Source of the DNA: Cladopsammia gracilis
Lineage: Eukaryota; Cnidaria; Anthozoa; Scleractinia; Dendrophylliidae
DNA length: 64,000 nucleotides
Direction: 5' to 3'
Assembly (NCBI GenBank): GCA_022457155.1
Contig: JAJGOT010000448.1
Location: 347,501 to 411,500, forward strand
The position numbers and the translations under genes were made by a program. Below, in pieces: positions 1 through 12,950 of this stretch. The notes beneath the pieces are model-generated. The model worked only from the letters and a program-made list of their open reading frames with translations, was not told where the DNA came from and did no database searches. How positions within the stretch are numbered: position 1 is the stretch's first letter; each line of letters opens with the position of its first letter.

Positions 1-1
1 T

Positions 2-325
2 TCGTCTGTGTTACTAGCTTCAGTTGGTGTAATAACAGGTGGAATAACCTTAAACCCTATTATTTTAAGTGTTTTAACTGGAGCTGGAATAATAATAAAA
101 ACATATCATGAAATGAAAAATTACAAAGGTAAATTAGATATGGTTAAATTTGGATTTACAACTTATGAAAAAGTGTTGACTAATTTACGAACAGCAATGA
201 GAGGTGGTGAATTCGATTATCAGAAATTTATATCTGATATGAAACTTTTAGATCAAGAAATGATAGAATTAACACCTACTTCATCGAAGATTGAAAAGAA
301 ATACAATAAAAAGTTTAAGACGTAA
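2..325 (+). CDS. 3' end of an unidentified ORF, truncated by the window edge
   Basis: The frame is open from the left edge to a TAA at 323-325, so this is only the C-terminal ~107 residues. The codon at 8 is GTG, not ATG, and the true start lies outside the window. The N-terminal third is a glycine- and isoleucine-rich hydrophobic stretch compatible with one or two membrane segments. The rest is charged and probably helical, ending in a lysine-rich tail. I do not recognise a named domain. Cnidarian mobile elements often carry small ORFs with a hydrophobic head and a charged helical tail, and the very AT-rich setting plus the perfect inverted repeat at 546-1252 suggest the same here. That link is inference. 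A short host gene exon is the alternative. Confidence 0.4.
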   Translation, partial: SSVLLASVGVITGGITLNPIILSVLTGAGIIIKTYHEMKNYKGKLDMVKFGFTTYEKVLTNLRTAMRGGEFDYQKFISDMKLLDQEMIELTPTSSKIEKKYNKKFKT

Positions 326-545
326 GAAATTAATTAAAACCAGACTTGTTTTTTATTTCACGCTGTTATTTTAATTACAACCTTCCATGAAGTGAAAGCA
401 GGTGTTAAATTATGAAATCTTAGATACAATTTATACTCACGTGATAACTTTTAACCATTCACAAAGTAACCCATAAATTAACCATTTGGTTAAAAATTTG
501 GTTTTGGTTTTGGTTTTGGTTGAAAAGTTGGTTTATCTTAAACAT

Positions 546-1252
546 CAGTAGTTAGGAAAATACATTCTCTAGAGCACCTCCCAAGGTACTTTTTCCACAT
601 ATTTTTATAATAATTCCCGATATCCATTTTTTTAAAAATTCCCAAAGTACATTTTTCTATCATTTTCTTGCGAATCCCGCGAGTGAGCCCGAAGGGCGAG
701 CGAGCCATACCTTTTTTTGAAATTTAAAGCATTTCAAGAATTTATTATATTTTCTGTAATTTTTTTTAAGTTATTGAATTTTTTTCAATTTCTTCATTTT
801 CTTTTATTTCAATTTAAAAAAACCTTTATTCCCCGTTTAATTTATAGACTAAACACAATAAGGATATTAAATAGATTTTATACAGAAATAAATTTTAAGT
901 ATTAAGTAAAACCGTTTATTTAAGAATATTTTTATTAGACTTTTTTTTGATTCTCTTAAATAAATAGAAAAACAATGATATAAACAAGAGTTACCGTATA
1001 AATTTTAATTATTTCCCTTTAAAAAAACTTTTTTTTCCATTAGAAATATGCCAATAATACAAAAAATTACAGTAATTTATTAGGTCTTGATTTCCCTTTA
1101 AAATCAAAAAGCTATGACAGGGATTCGCAAGAAAATGATAGAAAAATGTACTTTGGGAATTTTTAAAAAAATGGATATCGGGAATTATTATAAAAATATG
1201 TGGAAAAAGTACCTTGGGAGGTGCTCTAGAGAATGTATTTTCCTAACTACTG
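546..1252. mobile_element. AT-rich element with 133-bp perfect terminal inverted repeats
   Basis: Positions 546-678 and 1120-1252 are reverse complements with no mismatch that I can find by eye. The outer ends read CAGTAGTTAGGAAAATAC on each arm. The ~440-bp spacer (679-1119) is extremely AT-rich and has no convincing ORF. Just inside the left arm is a short GC-rich palindromic patch near 680-710. Perfect identity over 133 bp means a very recent origin or ongoing homogenisation. It may be a solo MITE or the terminal part of a larger element that includes the ORF at 2-325. No clear target duplication is visible. Confidence 0.65.
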
Positions 1253-1499
1253 CCGCCAATTTTCAGGTCTGGATTCTCAACAAACATCTTCATCTTTCCG
1301 CTTAAGGTTGTGTTTTAGCTTCTTGGGGTTCATCTCATCTATTTTGGACGATTTTCTCATGGAATAATTCTGGATTTGTGAAAGAATTCTCGCCACGAAA
1401 AACGCAGCGGTGAAAAGTTTGGAAAAACTTTCGCTGATGGCGTCAGTTCAATTATCGTATTATCCGTCTGTACTCTTATCGATATAAAAATTAGCCAAT

Positions 1500-3650
1500 A
1501 AGCGCGCGAGAATTCGCACATTAAGAATATATCTGGAGAGTGCTGTTGACACCAAGTAGCCTATTAGTACATACTCAGTCTCGAAATTGTTTGCACTTGC
1601 ACACAAACCACAGCTTCAAAAAATAATTGCTTCCCGTTGTGATACCGTAACACGTTGCTGATGATGAGCAACGCAAAGGAATGATTTCTCTACAGGCCAC
1701 AAGTTGTTTAGACCTAATTTTACCACGAGCATTTTGATTTCAATGACACATTCAAAGCCTTCAGTTCTTATTTAAAAACGCAGTACTTAATTTCATCCTT
1801 TCCTGCTCTAGTTGCAGAAAATGTTACAGACTTTTTCAAGTTTGAGACGTCGTAATCCGTGAATTTTGTAAATAACTTTGTCGGGATTTCGGATTCAGAA
1901 GATTTGTCGATTCTACAAATGCAGCGTTTCTGCGTTTCAGCATTTCATTTACGGAAGTAAGATAGTGATTACTTCCTTAGAGTACGCTTGACACCTAATA
2001 GCTTATAAATTGGAACACTGTCCTGCCAAAATAACAAACTGTCGCTTACCTTATTTCATGTCATATTGCCAAATACCACCAAATATACAACTTGATTGGA
2101 TAAAAAGATTATTCAGAGCAAAAAAAAAGATGGAGATTATTAAAAGTGCAGAATTGCAAGGATGGAAGTGGATTACAGTTTATCAAATTTGATTTCGTGA
2201 CAGGCGGTCAAGAAATGAAAAGTGTCATTTTTGTGGACTTTTGACCTTTGCAGCCGTTATTTGTTCTCTTTAGTTAACATTTCTTTGCCTTCATCAATTT
2301 TTGTGATTATTTTCTTTCTATTCCACTGATAATAAATCAAGCTCCAGGCCCGTCACGAAAACACGATGCATCATCAGGCTTCTTCTCGAAATTGTTTGCA
2401 GAATTTGCACACTGGTCCACAGCTTTAAATTTTGAAAAAAAAAACATTCTTCCCCTGATAAAACAGCTAATAACGAACAACGCCAGCCGAAGAGATGAAT
2501 TATTTCCAAGAAGATGAAGTAAACTCTCGCCTTGCGGGCACTGCGCATTTACGGACACCCCACTATAAACGGTATAGCCGGAATTTCGTCGACAGACTCA
2601 AAAGTTAGAACTACACCGATATGTCCGCCATAATTGAGTCTAGGAGTAGAGGGGTTAAAGGACAAAACCCGCCAAAGATAACAGACATACGTTTTACTGA
2701 ATTGAAGAAAACACACTTCTGCTATTACGGACCTTATACTTAGACTTGATTCGCTCCCAAAAAAATCCCAAATTTATTGATTTTACCGGCTCGTGTTCGG
2801 TGCGAACGGAATTTTTTGAAAATGTTTTCTATGACGGCCTCCTCGCCACGTTTCACACGGTTTCAGCTTGAATGAACGGTTAGTGAATATTTCTGGAGAG
2901 TGCTGTTGACACCAAGTAGCCTAGTACATTCTTAGTCTCGAAATTGGTTGCACATGCACACAAGCCACAGCTGCAAAAAATAATTGCTTCCCGTTGTGAT
3001 ACACACGTTGCTGATCATGAGCAACGCGAAGGAATGATTTCTATACAGGCCACAAGTTGTTTAGACTAAATTTTACTACGAGCATTTTGATTTCAATGAT
3101 ACCTTGAAAGCCTTCAATTCATATTTTAAAACGCAGTGCTTAATTTCATCATTTCCTGCTCTAGTTGCAGAAAATGTTACAGACTTTTTCAAGTTTGAGA
3201 CGTCCTAATCGGTGAAATTTGTAAATAACTTTTCGGGATTCCGGATTCAGAAGATTTGTCGATTCTACTGACAAATGCAACGTTTCAGCGTTTCTGCGTT
3301 TCAGCATTTCAGTGTTTCAATTTCGGAGGTAAGTTAGTGATTACTTCTTTAGAGTACGAGTTAACGACCCTTGACACCGGCCTAACTAACGAATTCTCAT
3401 TCTCGAAATTGTTTGTACACAAACCACAGCTTTAACAAAACAATTGCTGCACCTGATGCCCTGATACACACGCCTTTAAAACAGCTATTGATTAATAAAG
3501 CTAGGCGAAGAGTTGTTTCCTAGAAAATGAACAGATATACAGCGCATTTGGGCCGGGATTTCGGTTCTTGCTTCTTATTAATTTCGGATCTGGGATCTTA
3601 ACCCTCTTCATGTTGTTCTTTATTTTGGTCACGGCCAAGATTACGCCCGG
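1500..3650. repeat. Foldback-family repeat, partial tandem copies
   Basis: A block at about 1532-1980 recurs in direct orientation at about 2893-3366, a spacing of ~1.36 kb. Both begin with sequence like GGAGAGTGCTGTTGACACC. The sequence between them (about 1985-2890) matches the left arm of the foldback at 37728-40679. The 1532-type block occurs inverted at about 39180-39640. The stretch 3560-3600 also matches, inverted, sequence near 39000. This is a rearranged, non-palindromic derivative of that foldback family. Small ORFs here (for example around 2318-2558) fall inside the repeat and look non-coding. Confidence 0.6.
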
Positions 3651-3657
3651 CATTGCC

Positions 3658-3935
3658 TATTTCAAATCAAATCAAATCAAATCAATTTATTTAAGTGTCA
3701 AAGTATTTAGTACGCAAGTACTAATTGTCGACACTTTCCAGATCTAATTGGAATTTGGAAGTGTTGGTGTTTGAGGAGAGGGGAAAACCGGAGTACCCGG
3801 AGAAAAACCTCTCGGAGCAAGGAGAGAACCAACAACAAACTCAACCCACATATGACGCCGAGCCGGGAATCGAACCCGGGCCACATTGGTGGGAGGCGAG
3901 TGCTCTTTCCACTGCGCCACCCATGCTTCCCACTT
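3658..3935 (-). mobile_element. tRNA-derived SINE
   Basis: On the minus strand the head (about 3932-3858) is tRNA-like, with an A-box-like TGGCGCAGTGG and a B box GGTTCGATTCC inside a paired T arm. A ~170-bp unrelated body follows, and the 3' end is a short (AAATC)-type tandem tail at 3660-3685. RNA polymerase III internal promoters plus a simple-repeat tail are the hallmarks of a SINE. The conserved B box suggests a fairly young copy. The terminal part of its body recurs near 16655-16712. Confidence 0.85.
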
Positions 3936-4221
3936 GGACTTTCAGGCTCGCAATGCGTGAGACTGAACTCAGGAAGGCCTTTTAATAAAAGAACAATTCC
4001 ATTTATTATATTAATGAACGGTATTGACGACCACTGTAAGGACTCAAGTCAGAACATTTTTTATTGTATCTCTAAAGTTCCATATAATTCTCGGATTCGA
4101 ATAGTTCTCATATCGATCGACGGATTCGGCTATTAAAATCTAACAGACTGGCGTGTTTGCACATCCCTATTCACACCACTCCATACTTGTAATGAGAAAA
4201 TGAAGTAATGACCAACCTTAA

Positions 4222-4628
4222 CCCTCGGACGTACTGTGCTCTACAAGATAAGGTAAATATTATGGGTTGTAGCGCTGCTGGGGATCTGTGACGTCATCTA
4301 ATAGTCGGCAATATGGCTGCCATTACTAAAAATTCAGCTTTATGGGAAATATTTTTTGCCAGAGTTGCAAAATATGATACAATTAAACATTTTGCTTCTT
4401 TTGGTAGCATTTTACATGTTTTTTTTTTCCCACCGAAAAAGGGTGAAAAACACGCATTGACGTGGCTTGACCTCATGTTACTTATGGCGTCATATCAGTT
4501 TCTTGTTACCATAGTAACCGGTTGTCACCAAACTTTACCAAAATGTGTCAAAGGGATAAACGAACAGCTACTGAAGACCGCATGTACCAACAACAAATGC
4601 TCTTGAAAAAATCCGGGAAAAACCTTTA
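4222..4628 (+). repeat. Dispersed repeat family, copy 1 ('GTGCTCTACAAGATAAGG' family)
   Basis: This segment is shared with 12726-12950 (plus, partial), 53436-53710 (minus) and 59740-60300 (plus). Common landmarks are GTGCTCTACAAGATAAGG, TGACGTCATCC, a TTGTAAAATA stretch and TGGTAGCATTTTA. The full copy at 59740 is bounded by poly-G tracts; this copy has lost them. No long ORF is conserved between copies, so it behaves as a non-autonomous repeat. Confidence 0.65.
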
Positions 4629-4689
4629 ACCATGAATGTAGCATTATACGACTCATATACGGATTTGCGGATTTGCACAGTGCCCCAGC

Positions 4690-7600
4690 TTACGCTATGC
4701 AGCTGAACAAAGCTTAATAAAGTGTCAAATTGAAATTCATAGATAGATTTTGCTGACGGTACATGCGCAATAAATTTGCTCCGTTTATCCACCTTAGCAT
4801 ACTAAGTTACATGTCTGTTTATCAATCAATCAAGCAGTGGACACGCGTCCTCCCGCCCTCGTCACCGGATGTCATGTTTATGAAATCGATATTTGTATCA
4901 GCTACCAATTTTTGATCTGTTTATTCAGGTGCCTTAGCTCAAATTCAACAGGCCAAAAGTACTAGGACCTTTTCACTCCTGAGCGCGCATTTTTACAAGC
5001 ACGTGCTAAACAGGGTCCGCTTACTTAGTGGAGTGCAATAAATGAAAGATATGATGTTGTTTACCCAAATTTTATAGACCACGAACATGGGCCAACATTC
5101 GATTTTGAAATTGATAGTGCTCCAGTTGTCTTCTTTGACAAGTTGTGTACAAACGAACTGTGGGAATTATACTTGCACTGTACTTGTAAGTGTCAAAACA
5201 TTTGATTATTTTTCATCTACACACTTTTCTGCACAGCAGTGATCAGAAAAAAAAAAGAATCTTTCTGCCAAAAAGGTATCTATTTACATTTTCGCCGCCA
5301 TTTTGAATTTATAATTTTTATTGGTTAATCATTAACTCTTAGTTAATATGTTTTTGGGAAACCCCAAGAAGTCTTCATTCCAAATATATATGCATGGTTG
5401 TATATACTTATACTGAAAAGGGAAGCTGTCAGAGCCTATTTAATGCATGCATGTCAAAACTAGACAAAAAATCCAAAAAAACTCAGGAGTCAAAGCCGGT
5501 TAACGTTGGTTCTGTCGCCCAAGGGGCTCGTTCTCGCGCTACGCGCTCGCACTCGCACGTATTCGCTTCTCCAGCGCTGGGCTAAAAAATAAATCGGTTT
5601 GTAGACAGACTAATCTCACTCATATTACACGCCTCATGTCCCTTCCCAACCTTTAGTCGAACTGTTTACATCTGCCGCAGTTTGCACGCAGCTGCCTGCC
5701 CTATACAAATTATCAAGACAACTTTAGCTGGTAAATAATTCAAAACAGGCAATGTCACATCAGTTTAGTAATCCTATTAGCATACTTCTATCAACTGAAA
5801 GCCAAATGATGGTACAATCGGTTAACAATTTACTAGTGCACTACGTTATTATAAATCATCTTTCCTGGATATGGCCAAAAACATGCAAAGGTAGTTATTG
5901 CACAAGAATGGCAATTTTTGATTTCTGACCACCTCTGTCAAAATAACATTTGATGAACGGAAACTGCCACTTCCCTCCTCGCAATCCTGCACTTTATCTC
6001 CAAACTACTACTAAATCTGTTTTGCTCTATAGAATCTTTTTATCCAATTTAATTGTATATTTTGTGGCATTCCGCGATACAACATGGAAATAAGGAAGCC
6101 AAATTTTGTTATTTTGGCGGAACAGTGTACTTTTAAATACACTTTGAGTCCGCAAAATCCCGAAATTATGCCACCACATGATCAAGGCTGAACTTGAATC
6201 GATGCTGATGAGTCAGATTGTCGCTGTTGAAAAGTAAAACTGTCCGTCGTATTCATCTCGATAGATTCAGTCCCACTTGGTTCGTGTTACACGTCAACAC
6301 TATTTTCAAGGATCTTCTGTATTTTGTGAGCCTCCATGCGTAAATAAATGCATCTAAAGCCACTTTAAATCTCATTCGCAATTGTGATTCCTGTATATGA
6401 ATCAAGTCTCTCTTGTAATGTTTCTTGTGTCGTGTAATAACGCAAATAAAATAACACGATATGAGGGACAGAACCTAAAATGAGGATCCCTGATAGAAGC
6501 AAAATAACAATCGTGAACTGCCTCTCGCTACTCCCGTTGCTTCGAGTCTCGCTCGCGTGTCCATGCGCGTCTTGAGTTTCAAAATTTTGCCTGCCTCCAA
6601 TTCGTCGAGATGTTTTGGCAAATTTACGAAACGATCTCAAAAGCATGAACGAAGCTACCAAGAGAAAAAATTGATATGAGTGTCGTGTGAAGATGGAGAT
6701 CTACTTGAAACAACGCTTGTCTTGGAACGCCCACGAACTGCAACAAAAGAAAGCCCGTGAAGTACACGCACGAGAAGGCAATACACGCGAGAACCCTGCG
6801 TGTGGTCACGATTGAATGATATTGGTGCGGGTAGGTGATCGCGATGAACTGCGACCAAATTAAACCGAAAACGAGCATAAAAGATAACTTAAAACCCACA
6901 TAAGAGATCATACTGCCAAGAAAGGTTAAACTTTTATATGGTTCGCTTACTTTAAGCGACCATGTTATGTATCTAACCGTTCGAGTCATAATGAAGAACG
7001 GTTCAACCAACACGCCAATGATAGAGTCCGCCAGGGCTACCGCGACAATGAAACAAGTAGGAGGAGCGCGGAAGCATTTGAGAGGGTCTTTGAAGATGGT
7101 GAGAAGCAATAACACATTGCTAATGATTGTTACTGGAGACAGAATCATGAGACATACCGCAGAGGCTAGCTGTGTGGTGAGGTAAGGAGTAAAATCTGCT
7201 GACGTGGTATTTGCGCTGTTGTTCATGGTTTTCCGTGACATTACAATGTACAGATTGTCGATCCTTTCTATCGTCAGTGCAGTTCTAGTTTCTATGCATA
7301 TGAATTCCAAACAATCATACTTATAGTCAAAACAGCGGTTCTTCCTTAACAATGTTACGAGTTTATCATTATCGAAGTGCAACTTATACGGAGCTCAGTC
7401 GTTTTCAGCTTTATCTTTGTTTGTGATTTTTATAAATTGGATCAGTTCCAGCAAAAACAACCCGGCCAAATATTGATTTTATGTGAATAAAACGAGACAA
7501 AAAAAGAACATTTATATCGACCACCTGCATATGAAATCCGGCATTCCTGTTCAAATAATGTAGAATTTAGTCAACAAAACTTGACTACTGTCTCGCCTCT

Positions 7601-8028
7601 CGACGGACTGTCAGATGCACTAAGAACGCATCTTTTGACTTTCATCACTGCGGCAAGTGTTTTTTTCTCAGTGTTTTCTATCAAAAGGCAGTTTCATTTC
7701 AATCTTACTTTTCTGTTCTTTAGACTGTGATATAGATTCAGTTCTGTGACATCAAGTTAGGACCTAAAATAGCTTTTACCTGGTTGGTCCGCCACGGTTT
7801 TTGGCGTCTACTACTGATCAATAGTTTACTTTCGATCCTTTTCAAAATATCATCTTTAACGGCAATTGAAGATATTAGACGATTCTTCACAATACAGGTT
7901 TCCACAGTAGCTACTTGTCAATTCACCGACGCGGTGAGAAACTACAGAAAAAAGTGTATTCTTTCTTGGAGAGTTGCAGTCAAGATCCGAAAACTTGGTG
8001 TTGAACAAATTTACTTAAGTACAGCTTT
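4690..8028. repeat. Segmental duplication, copy 1 (paralogue of about 41735-45207)
   Basis: Near-identical, collinear sequence occurs at about 41735-45207 in the same orientation, covering the GPCR and its 5' and 3' flanks. The right breakpoint is near 8028 here and 45207 there, where similarity stops after CTTAAGTACAGCTTTG. The middle-left part (about 4965-5620) differs, consistent with an insertion or replacement in one copy. This copy keeps the empty site (TTA at 4878-4880) of the MITE that sits at 41920-42567 in the other. Confidence 0.75.
6365..7382 (-). pseudogene. Class A GPCR pseudogene (damaged paralogue of the gene at 43486-44502)
   Basis: Two overlapping frames (7382-6624 and 6661-6365) together match the 338-residue receptor at 43486-44502. 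Transmembrane segments 1-5 read in the first frame. A 1-bp insertion near 6655-6665 (a longer A run than in the intact copy) shifts the frame just after TM5 begins. A second difference, an ~8-bp deletion near 6366-6372, removes the start of TM7 and creates a stop after GITIANE. The N-terminus is also extended by a short insertion near 7280-7320. TM2 retains its aspartate but, like the intact copy, there is no DRY motif. It is most likely non-functional; a sequencing error could explain one lesion but not both. Confidence 0.8.
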
Positions 8029-9501
8029 GCAAGTGTCAAAACGTTTTACAAAATACCCGGAAATATAAAGCTTAAATCGTTTTGAACGAAAAGAACAAAA
8101 GAAGAACTGAAAAAAAAAATTTACCTCCTCTGTGTGATACTATATGTAATCTCGTCCCCAGGGTCTTCTCGGTCTGTCAGCCGCCATTTTATTCGTTCCC
8201 ACGCTCGCTTCCAGATCCTCTCCAAATCTTCCACTCGAGCACTCGATTAGTTAAATATGACGTAAACCAATCCTTGTATTCCGTAAAGATTCATTTTGGA
8301 AAATTTTCCAATATTATAGGGTGTGCATGTGATACGTTAGACTTTGGCATAATAAAATTGACTCAAAATTACTATCAAGCAATTAACTCAGTTAGAGGCA
8401 AGTCTCAATCTCGGCTCCACTGAGGGCAGCTTCGGTCGGTTTCCTTGTCACGTCTCTCCCTCGGACAAGCAAAAGAGAAGACTTGTGAGGTCAACGACAA
8501 GTTTCGTTCGTCTTATTCTTGCATGAGTTTCTATTATTTTTTTTACCACAATTGCCGCTAAACTCGCAATCTGATTGGTCGACGTGAGTGGTAAATGAGA
8601 GTCCAGACAACGGTGCTGACGCTAACATCACGCGCGCTTGAAAAAAACAATCAGATTGCGAGAAAGTTATAGACAACGCTTGCTCTTTCTTTGCCGTCAC
8701 GAAAGACAAGCTAGCTAGTGTTTTAAAAATATGACCTTGCTGTGACACTGACTCAACACTGACTGACCCAGTATAGGGTGATGTATTTACCTGATGTGTC
8801 CGCGTCCGCGCCTGACGTATTTACCGTGTTTTTTAAATAAAGATGATGATGATGATGATGATGATGATGCTGATAAGTATTTAACAACTATTCGCCCCCC
8901 CCCCCCCCCCCCCCCCCATATGAAAGGGGGGGATGCTCGTCGGAAATTTTGAATTAAACCCGTAAAGGAGACCAATCTGGGCATGGGTCAAGCTTTTTTT
9001 TGACCCCTAAGAGAGACCATTTTAAAACACCCTAAGTGAGACCAAAATCCGAAATTTACACCCCTAAGCGAGACGATGAGCATCACCACTGACAACCGAC
9101 ATTAAGGTGAATAGTTGTTTTGGTATTTACTAAAACAGTGAAATAATATAGCACAAAAATGATGATTTTTAACTTGTCATTTATTCCTGTCAACGATTAC
9201 AATTTTCACGCGCAAAATGCTCGGAGGCGCCGGAATAGCGCTTGCTATCCCGCGTTTCAGCAGCCAATCAGAACGCGCCAACAACGCTATCCACTGTTTT
9301 AGTATATACTTAAGGGAGTTATTCGGTTATTAATTTCCCAACCACCATGTAAAAGTCTCTTTGTTCTCTTATCGCTCTGCGGTGAAACGTGAACAAATCA
9401 AATTACAGTCGTATTATTAATACAGAACGAATATCATTACATAATTATTCTTTATCTTTTAATATATTTAAATTTAAATCAAATCAAGGAAATACATAAA
9501 C

Positions 9502-9553
<52 letters not shown>

Positions 9554-10570
9554 GGATTAAAGAATTACAATCCTAAACTCCTACAAACTTCAACTTTATT
9601 CTAAATTATTTCACTTGTAATCAAATACAATTTTTTTTATAACAGTCAATTATAGAACCTCCAAAGGACTTATTTTTATCAATATTGAAGATATTGGTCT
9701 ACTATCTTATTATAAAAGCATTCAAGTGAACACAAGGCAAAACAAAGACGTCCTTAACTAAATCCCTGCCTGTATGGTTCTCAAATTCGTTTGTAATCTA
9801 TCTCGACGAGCCCAAATGTTTATCACAAAAGTCGGACCTTATAATACTATATAAAAAAGTGCAACCAAAAACAGAGGCATGATCATGAATTTCTCTCGGT
9901 TGACAGTTTGTCTGCCTTTTCCATTTAGTAGTTTTTCTCGAAAGTGCACAAAATAAATATAATTGTAAAGATAAATGAAACAACATGCACTACTGTCAGC
10001 TGTATTGTATTGGTTTGAATTGCGGGGCTTGGATCTCTTTATAAGCCAGCGCGCTACTAGCAATGGACAAAATAATCTTTCTTTTTTTGCTCATCGCCTT
10101 AGATATATTCGTCTCTTTTCGAAGTTTTTCGAAATTTTACGAAATCCGTTTATCAGCTTATTAATAAATAATACCCCAAATGTGAGGGTCACGCGATGTT
10201 TATAAGCGAAGATGCAGCATCGCTATATTACTGAAACTAAAGGGCAACTTTGCCCGTCTTCCATACAAACGTCCGTAACAGTTCGCGAATTTGGCGTCTT
10301 TCAACGTCGCTTCAAAATATCGCACAACCCTCAAATTTGGACAAAAGACTAAGTTTTGATGTGTTCTTACACCAGTAGAATCGGATATCACTAATAGAGA
10401 GCCACGAAAACGACTACAGCTTGAAAAACTGTCATAAGAGTGAATTGCCACTATTTTGTTTTAAAAAAAGGGACCAGTTAAAAAGGTAGTCAATAAGAGC
10501 AGAATTTCGAGCTCTTCACTGACTGGTAAATCCCTTTTAAAGGAGTCCTGAAATTTAAGACCGTCCACAC
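8029..10570. other. Gene-poor stretch with simple repeats
   Basis: I see no supported gene. Contents are an inverted pair CAATCTGATTG/CAATCAGATTG at about 8567-8665 suggesting a small MITE, a (GAT)n tract at 8842-8868, a poly-C tract around 8895-8920, a short array of CCCTAAG(C/A/T)GAGAC-like units at 9002-9080, and a dinucleotide (AT)n at 9505-9550. The rest is unremarkable AT-rich sequence. Confidence 0.5.
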
Positions 10571-11390
10571 TTAAGAGAGTGTCCACCAGAAAACCAGGCA
10601 GGACCAGGCAGGAGGTGATAATACTCAAATCACTGATTTCGCTCAAACTTGGCACAAAGATTGAGGGTCATGAGTAGTAACATGTACCAAAATATAAGGT
10701 CAAAATTTTTTATTCTCTCTGAATTGTAGGGTCCCCCCCGAAAAATGGCCATTTGGCACAAATTTATGCATATTAATTAGCTAAATTTAGTCGAGTGGTA
10801 AGACAACAAAAATAGCAGCCTGGGCATAAAAACTACTAAATCGTATTCTATATTGATCAGTCTTGTAGCAAAATGTGTTATTGGAATCGGTTGCTTTGAT
10901 TTATTGCTTTCCCAATACCGTAAGTGAAGGGCGTGTTTGGTCATTTTCACGAGACGCCAAAATTAGGTCATTTTAGATCTTAATATCTCCAATGGGCAAC
11001 AAGCTAACAACATAGTTTTAATACTAGAAGTAAGAAGTATCTTTATGCTTACGAAAAATATAATAAAATTTTTGGGCAACTAAATAGCTTTTTTTAGTAT
11101 GACGGCATTTTTGCACCTCACTCAACGATTTCTGGCGATTTCATCAAAATTCGGTAATTAAAAAAGTGGTTTAATTTTAATGAAATTGCATGAAAAAGAC
11201 AACAAATGTTCAGCTAAGCATCACTCTGCTTAAAACAATGCTAGAATTAGCAAGAAAAGCTTTTTGAAGCACATTTCATGAAGTTTGTAAATGAGGGTTC
11301 TCTGTCTTTTTGATACTTCATTTTCAATGCAAAAAGAAAACAATGGGACACTTCTCTCTACAATAACTCTGAATTTTACTTTCAGGCACA

Positions 11391-12011
11391 ATTGGGCGCG
11401 ATCCATTCGACCAAAAAATCCGGTTTGAATTTCCGAAATTTTCATATGTCGAATGGAACGGTATTTTCCACTTGAATGAACCGATCTCGTTTCTTTAGCA
11501 CGCGATGTTGTTGAAACTTGTTGAAATTCTTGCATAGTACCTATTGAAACGCAAGAACACGAGCTCAATTCCACAACCAAAAAATATTCACAACTGGCGG
11601 GAATAAGAATTCCGTGCATTGTACATTTTTTTTTTTTTTTTTGCTCAAGTTCATTCAATTTTGTTTTCAACGTATCAACGGCAGGTTCGATATTTCCCGA
11701 ATCATCGACAGAAATATCGAAGAAAGAATTCTGTACCGTCAAACGTGAAGAAACATACTGCGACAATAATAAAAATCTCGTTTTGCCGCCATATTGTAGC
11801 TTTTCACAAGGCAACAACTACGGCTGAATTGTCGCACCGAGTAGAAATGCCAAATGGAACAGAAAATTTCCGGAAATTCCAAATTTCCGGAAAACGGGAC
11901 AACCTCGAGAGGTTGACCAAAATTTCCGAAACGAATTTTTCGAAAATTCCTGTTCCATTCGATTTTGTACCGGAATTTCCGGAAATTTTGGTCGAATGGA
12001 TCGCGCCCAAT
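11391..12011. mobile_element. MITE nested in the left arm of the foldback
   Basis: The ends are ~25-bp inverted repeats beginning ATTGGGCGCGATCCATTCGACC. The matching position in the right arm (about 13665-13680, inverted) has no insert and reads straight through GGCACAATA...GTGACAC. The insertion therefore postdates the formation of the foldback arms. Internally it is rich in TTCCGGAAA-type palindromes and has no credible ORF. The exact target duplication is ambiguous (AT or a few bases). Confidence 0.75.
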
Positions 12012-12665
12012 AAGTGACACAAAACATGTCATTTAAGTGCTTCAGACTCATTGTTAGGGTCCATTGTGATCCGGCCAATCGAGTATATTTTTTAAAAGTT
12101 CGATCTCCTAATTCAGCTCTTCGTCGATATTTGTCGTACAGTTCATCATTCATTGCTACCTTGTTGTAATAGCTCCAGTTTATGCCAGTAAGAGTGAGAC
12201 AAATAAGTTATAAAACCACGAGAGAACCATAAGCGCCATCGAAAACTGTCAACATAATATTTGGAAAACATTCTTCGCCGCCGGCTTCGCCATTTTGAAG
12301 TTAAATTTTTGAGCCTGCGTTGTGGTCCGTATGAACAACGGACTACCGAATTACCGGATCGACGGACAACTTGTACGGACCGCGGACTACGCATAATATA
12401 ACGGATAACTTGGTGTAAAACGCAAACAGGATATAAGATTTGGATTGGTTAAATTTTACAGTCGATTTTCAAACACTGATTATTTAGAACTGCAGAAAAC
12501 AATCTATACTTTTTGATTTTGATTTGTGGGTGAAACAAAGCATGAGCCCTTGTGAATCTAGACTAGCTCATAAGGGGGGTATCAATGCCGTAGTTAACGG
12601 AAGTCAGCGCCAACAAAATACAAGTTGAAAATCGGCTTGTGATTAGGCTTCTACATTTTGTATAA

Positions 12666-12668
<3 letters not shown>

Positions 12669-12717
<49 letters not shown>

Positions 12718-12950
12718 TTATCCTGGGGGGGGGGGGGGGGGGGGGTTGATTGCAACTCCTCCCTTGGGTTTTTGCGCTTTTACAATATTTCGGAAATATT
12801 TTATCTATTATAGATAGCCTGTGATGTGCTCTACAAAATATTAAAATTTATCGGGAGAATGCGGGAAAATGGAAATAGTTTTGCTAGAGTTGTAAAATAT
12901 GAAACATTAAACATTTTGCTACTTTTGGTAGCAAAAGACAAACAAAAGAT
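12669..12950 (+). repeat. (TA)n, poly-G tract and dispersed repeat copy 2
   Basis: A TA dinucleotide run (12669-12715) is followed within 10 bp by a G homopolymer (about 12725-12747). A partial copy of the dispersed repeat family then runs to about 12950, containing the GATGTGCTCTAC and TTTTGGTAGC landmarks. The order poly-G, then TTGATTGCAACTCCTCCC, matches the left end of the copy at 59740. Confidence 0.6.

Noticed and set aside
6655..6858. Minus ORF within the GPCR copies (MVAVHRDHLPAP...; also 43850-44083)
   Set aside because: Out-of-frame shadow of the receptor coding sequence in both paralogues.
10461..10655. 64-codon minus ORF (MPSLSEISDLSII...)
   Set aside because: It overlaps the terminal repeat of the foldback at 10571 and is not conserved in the right arm.
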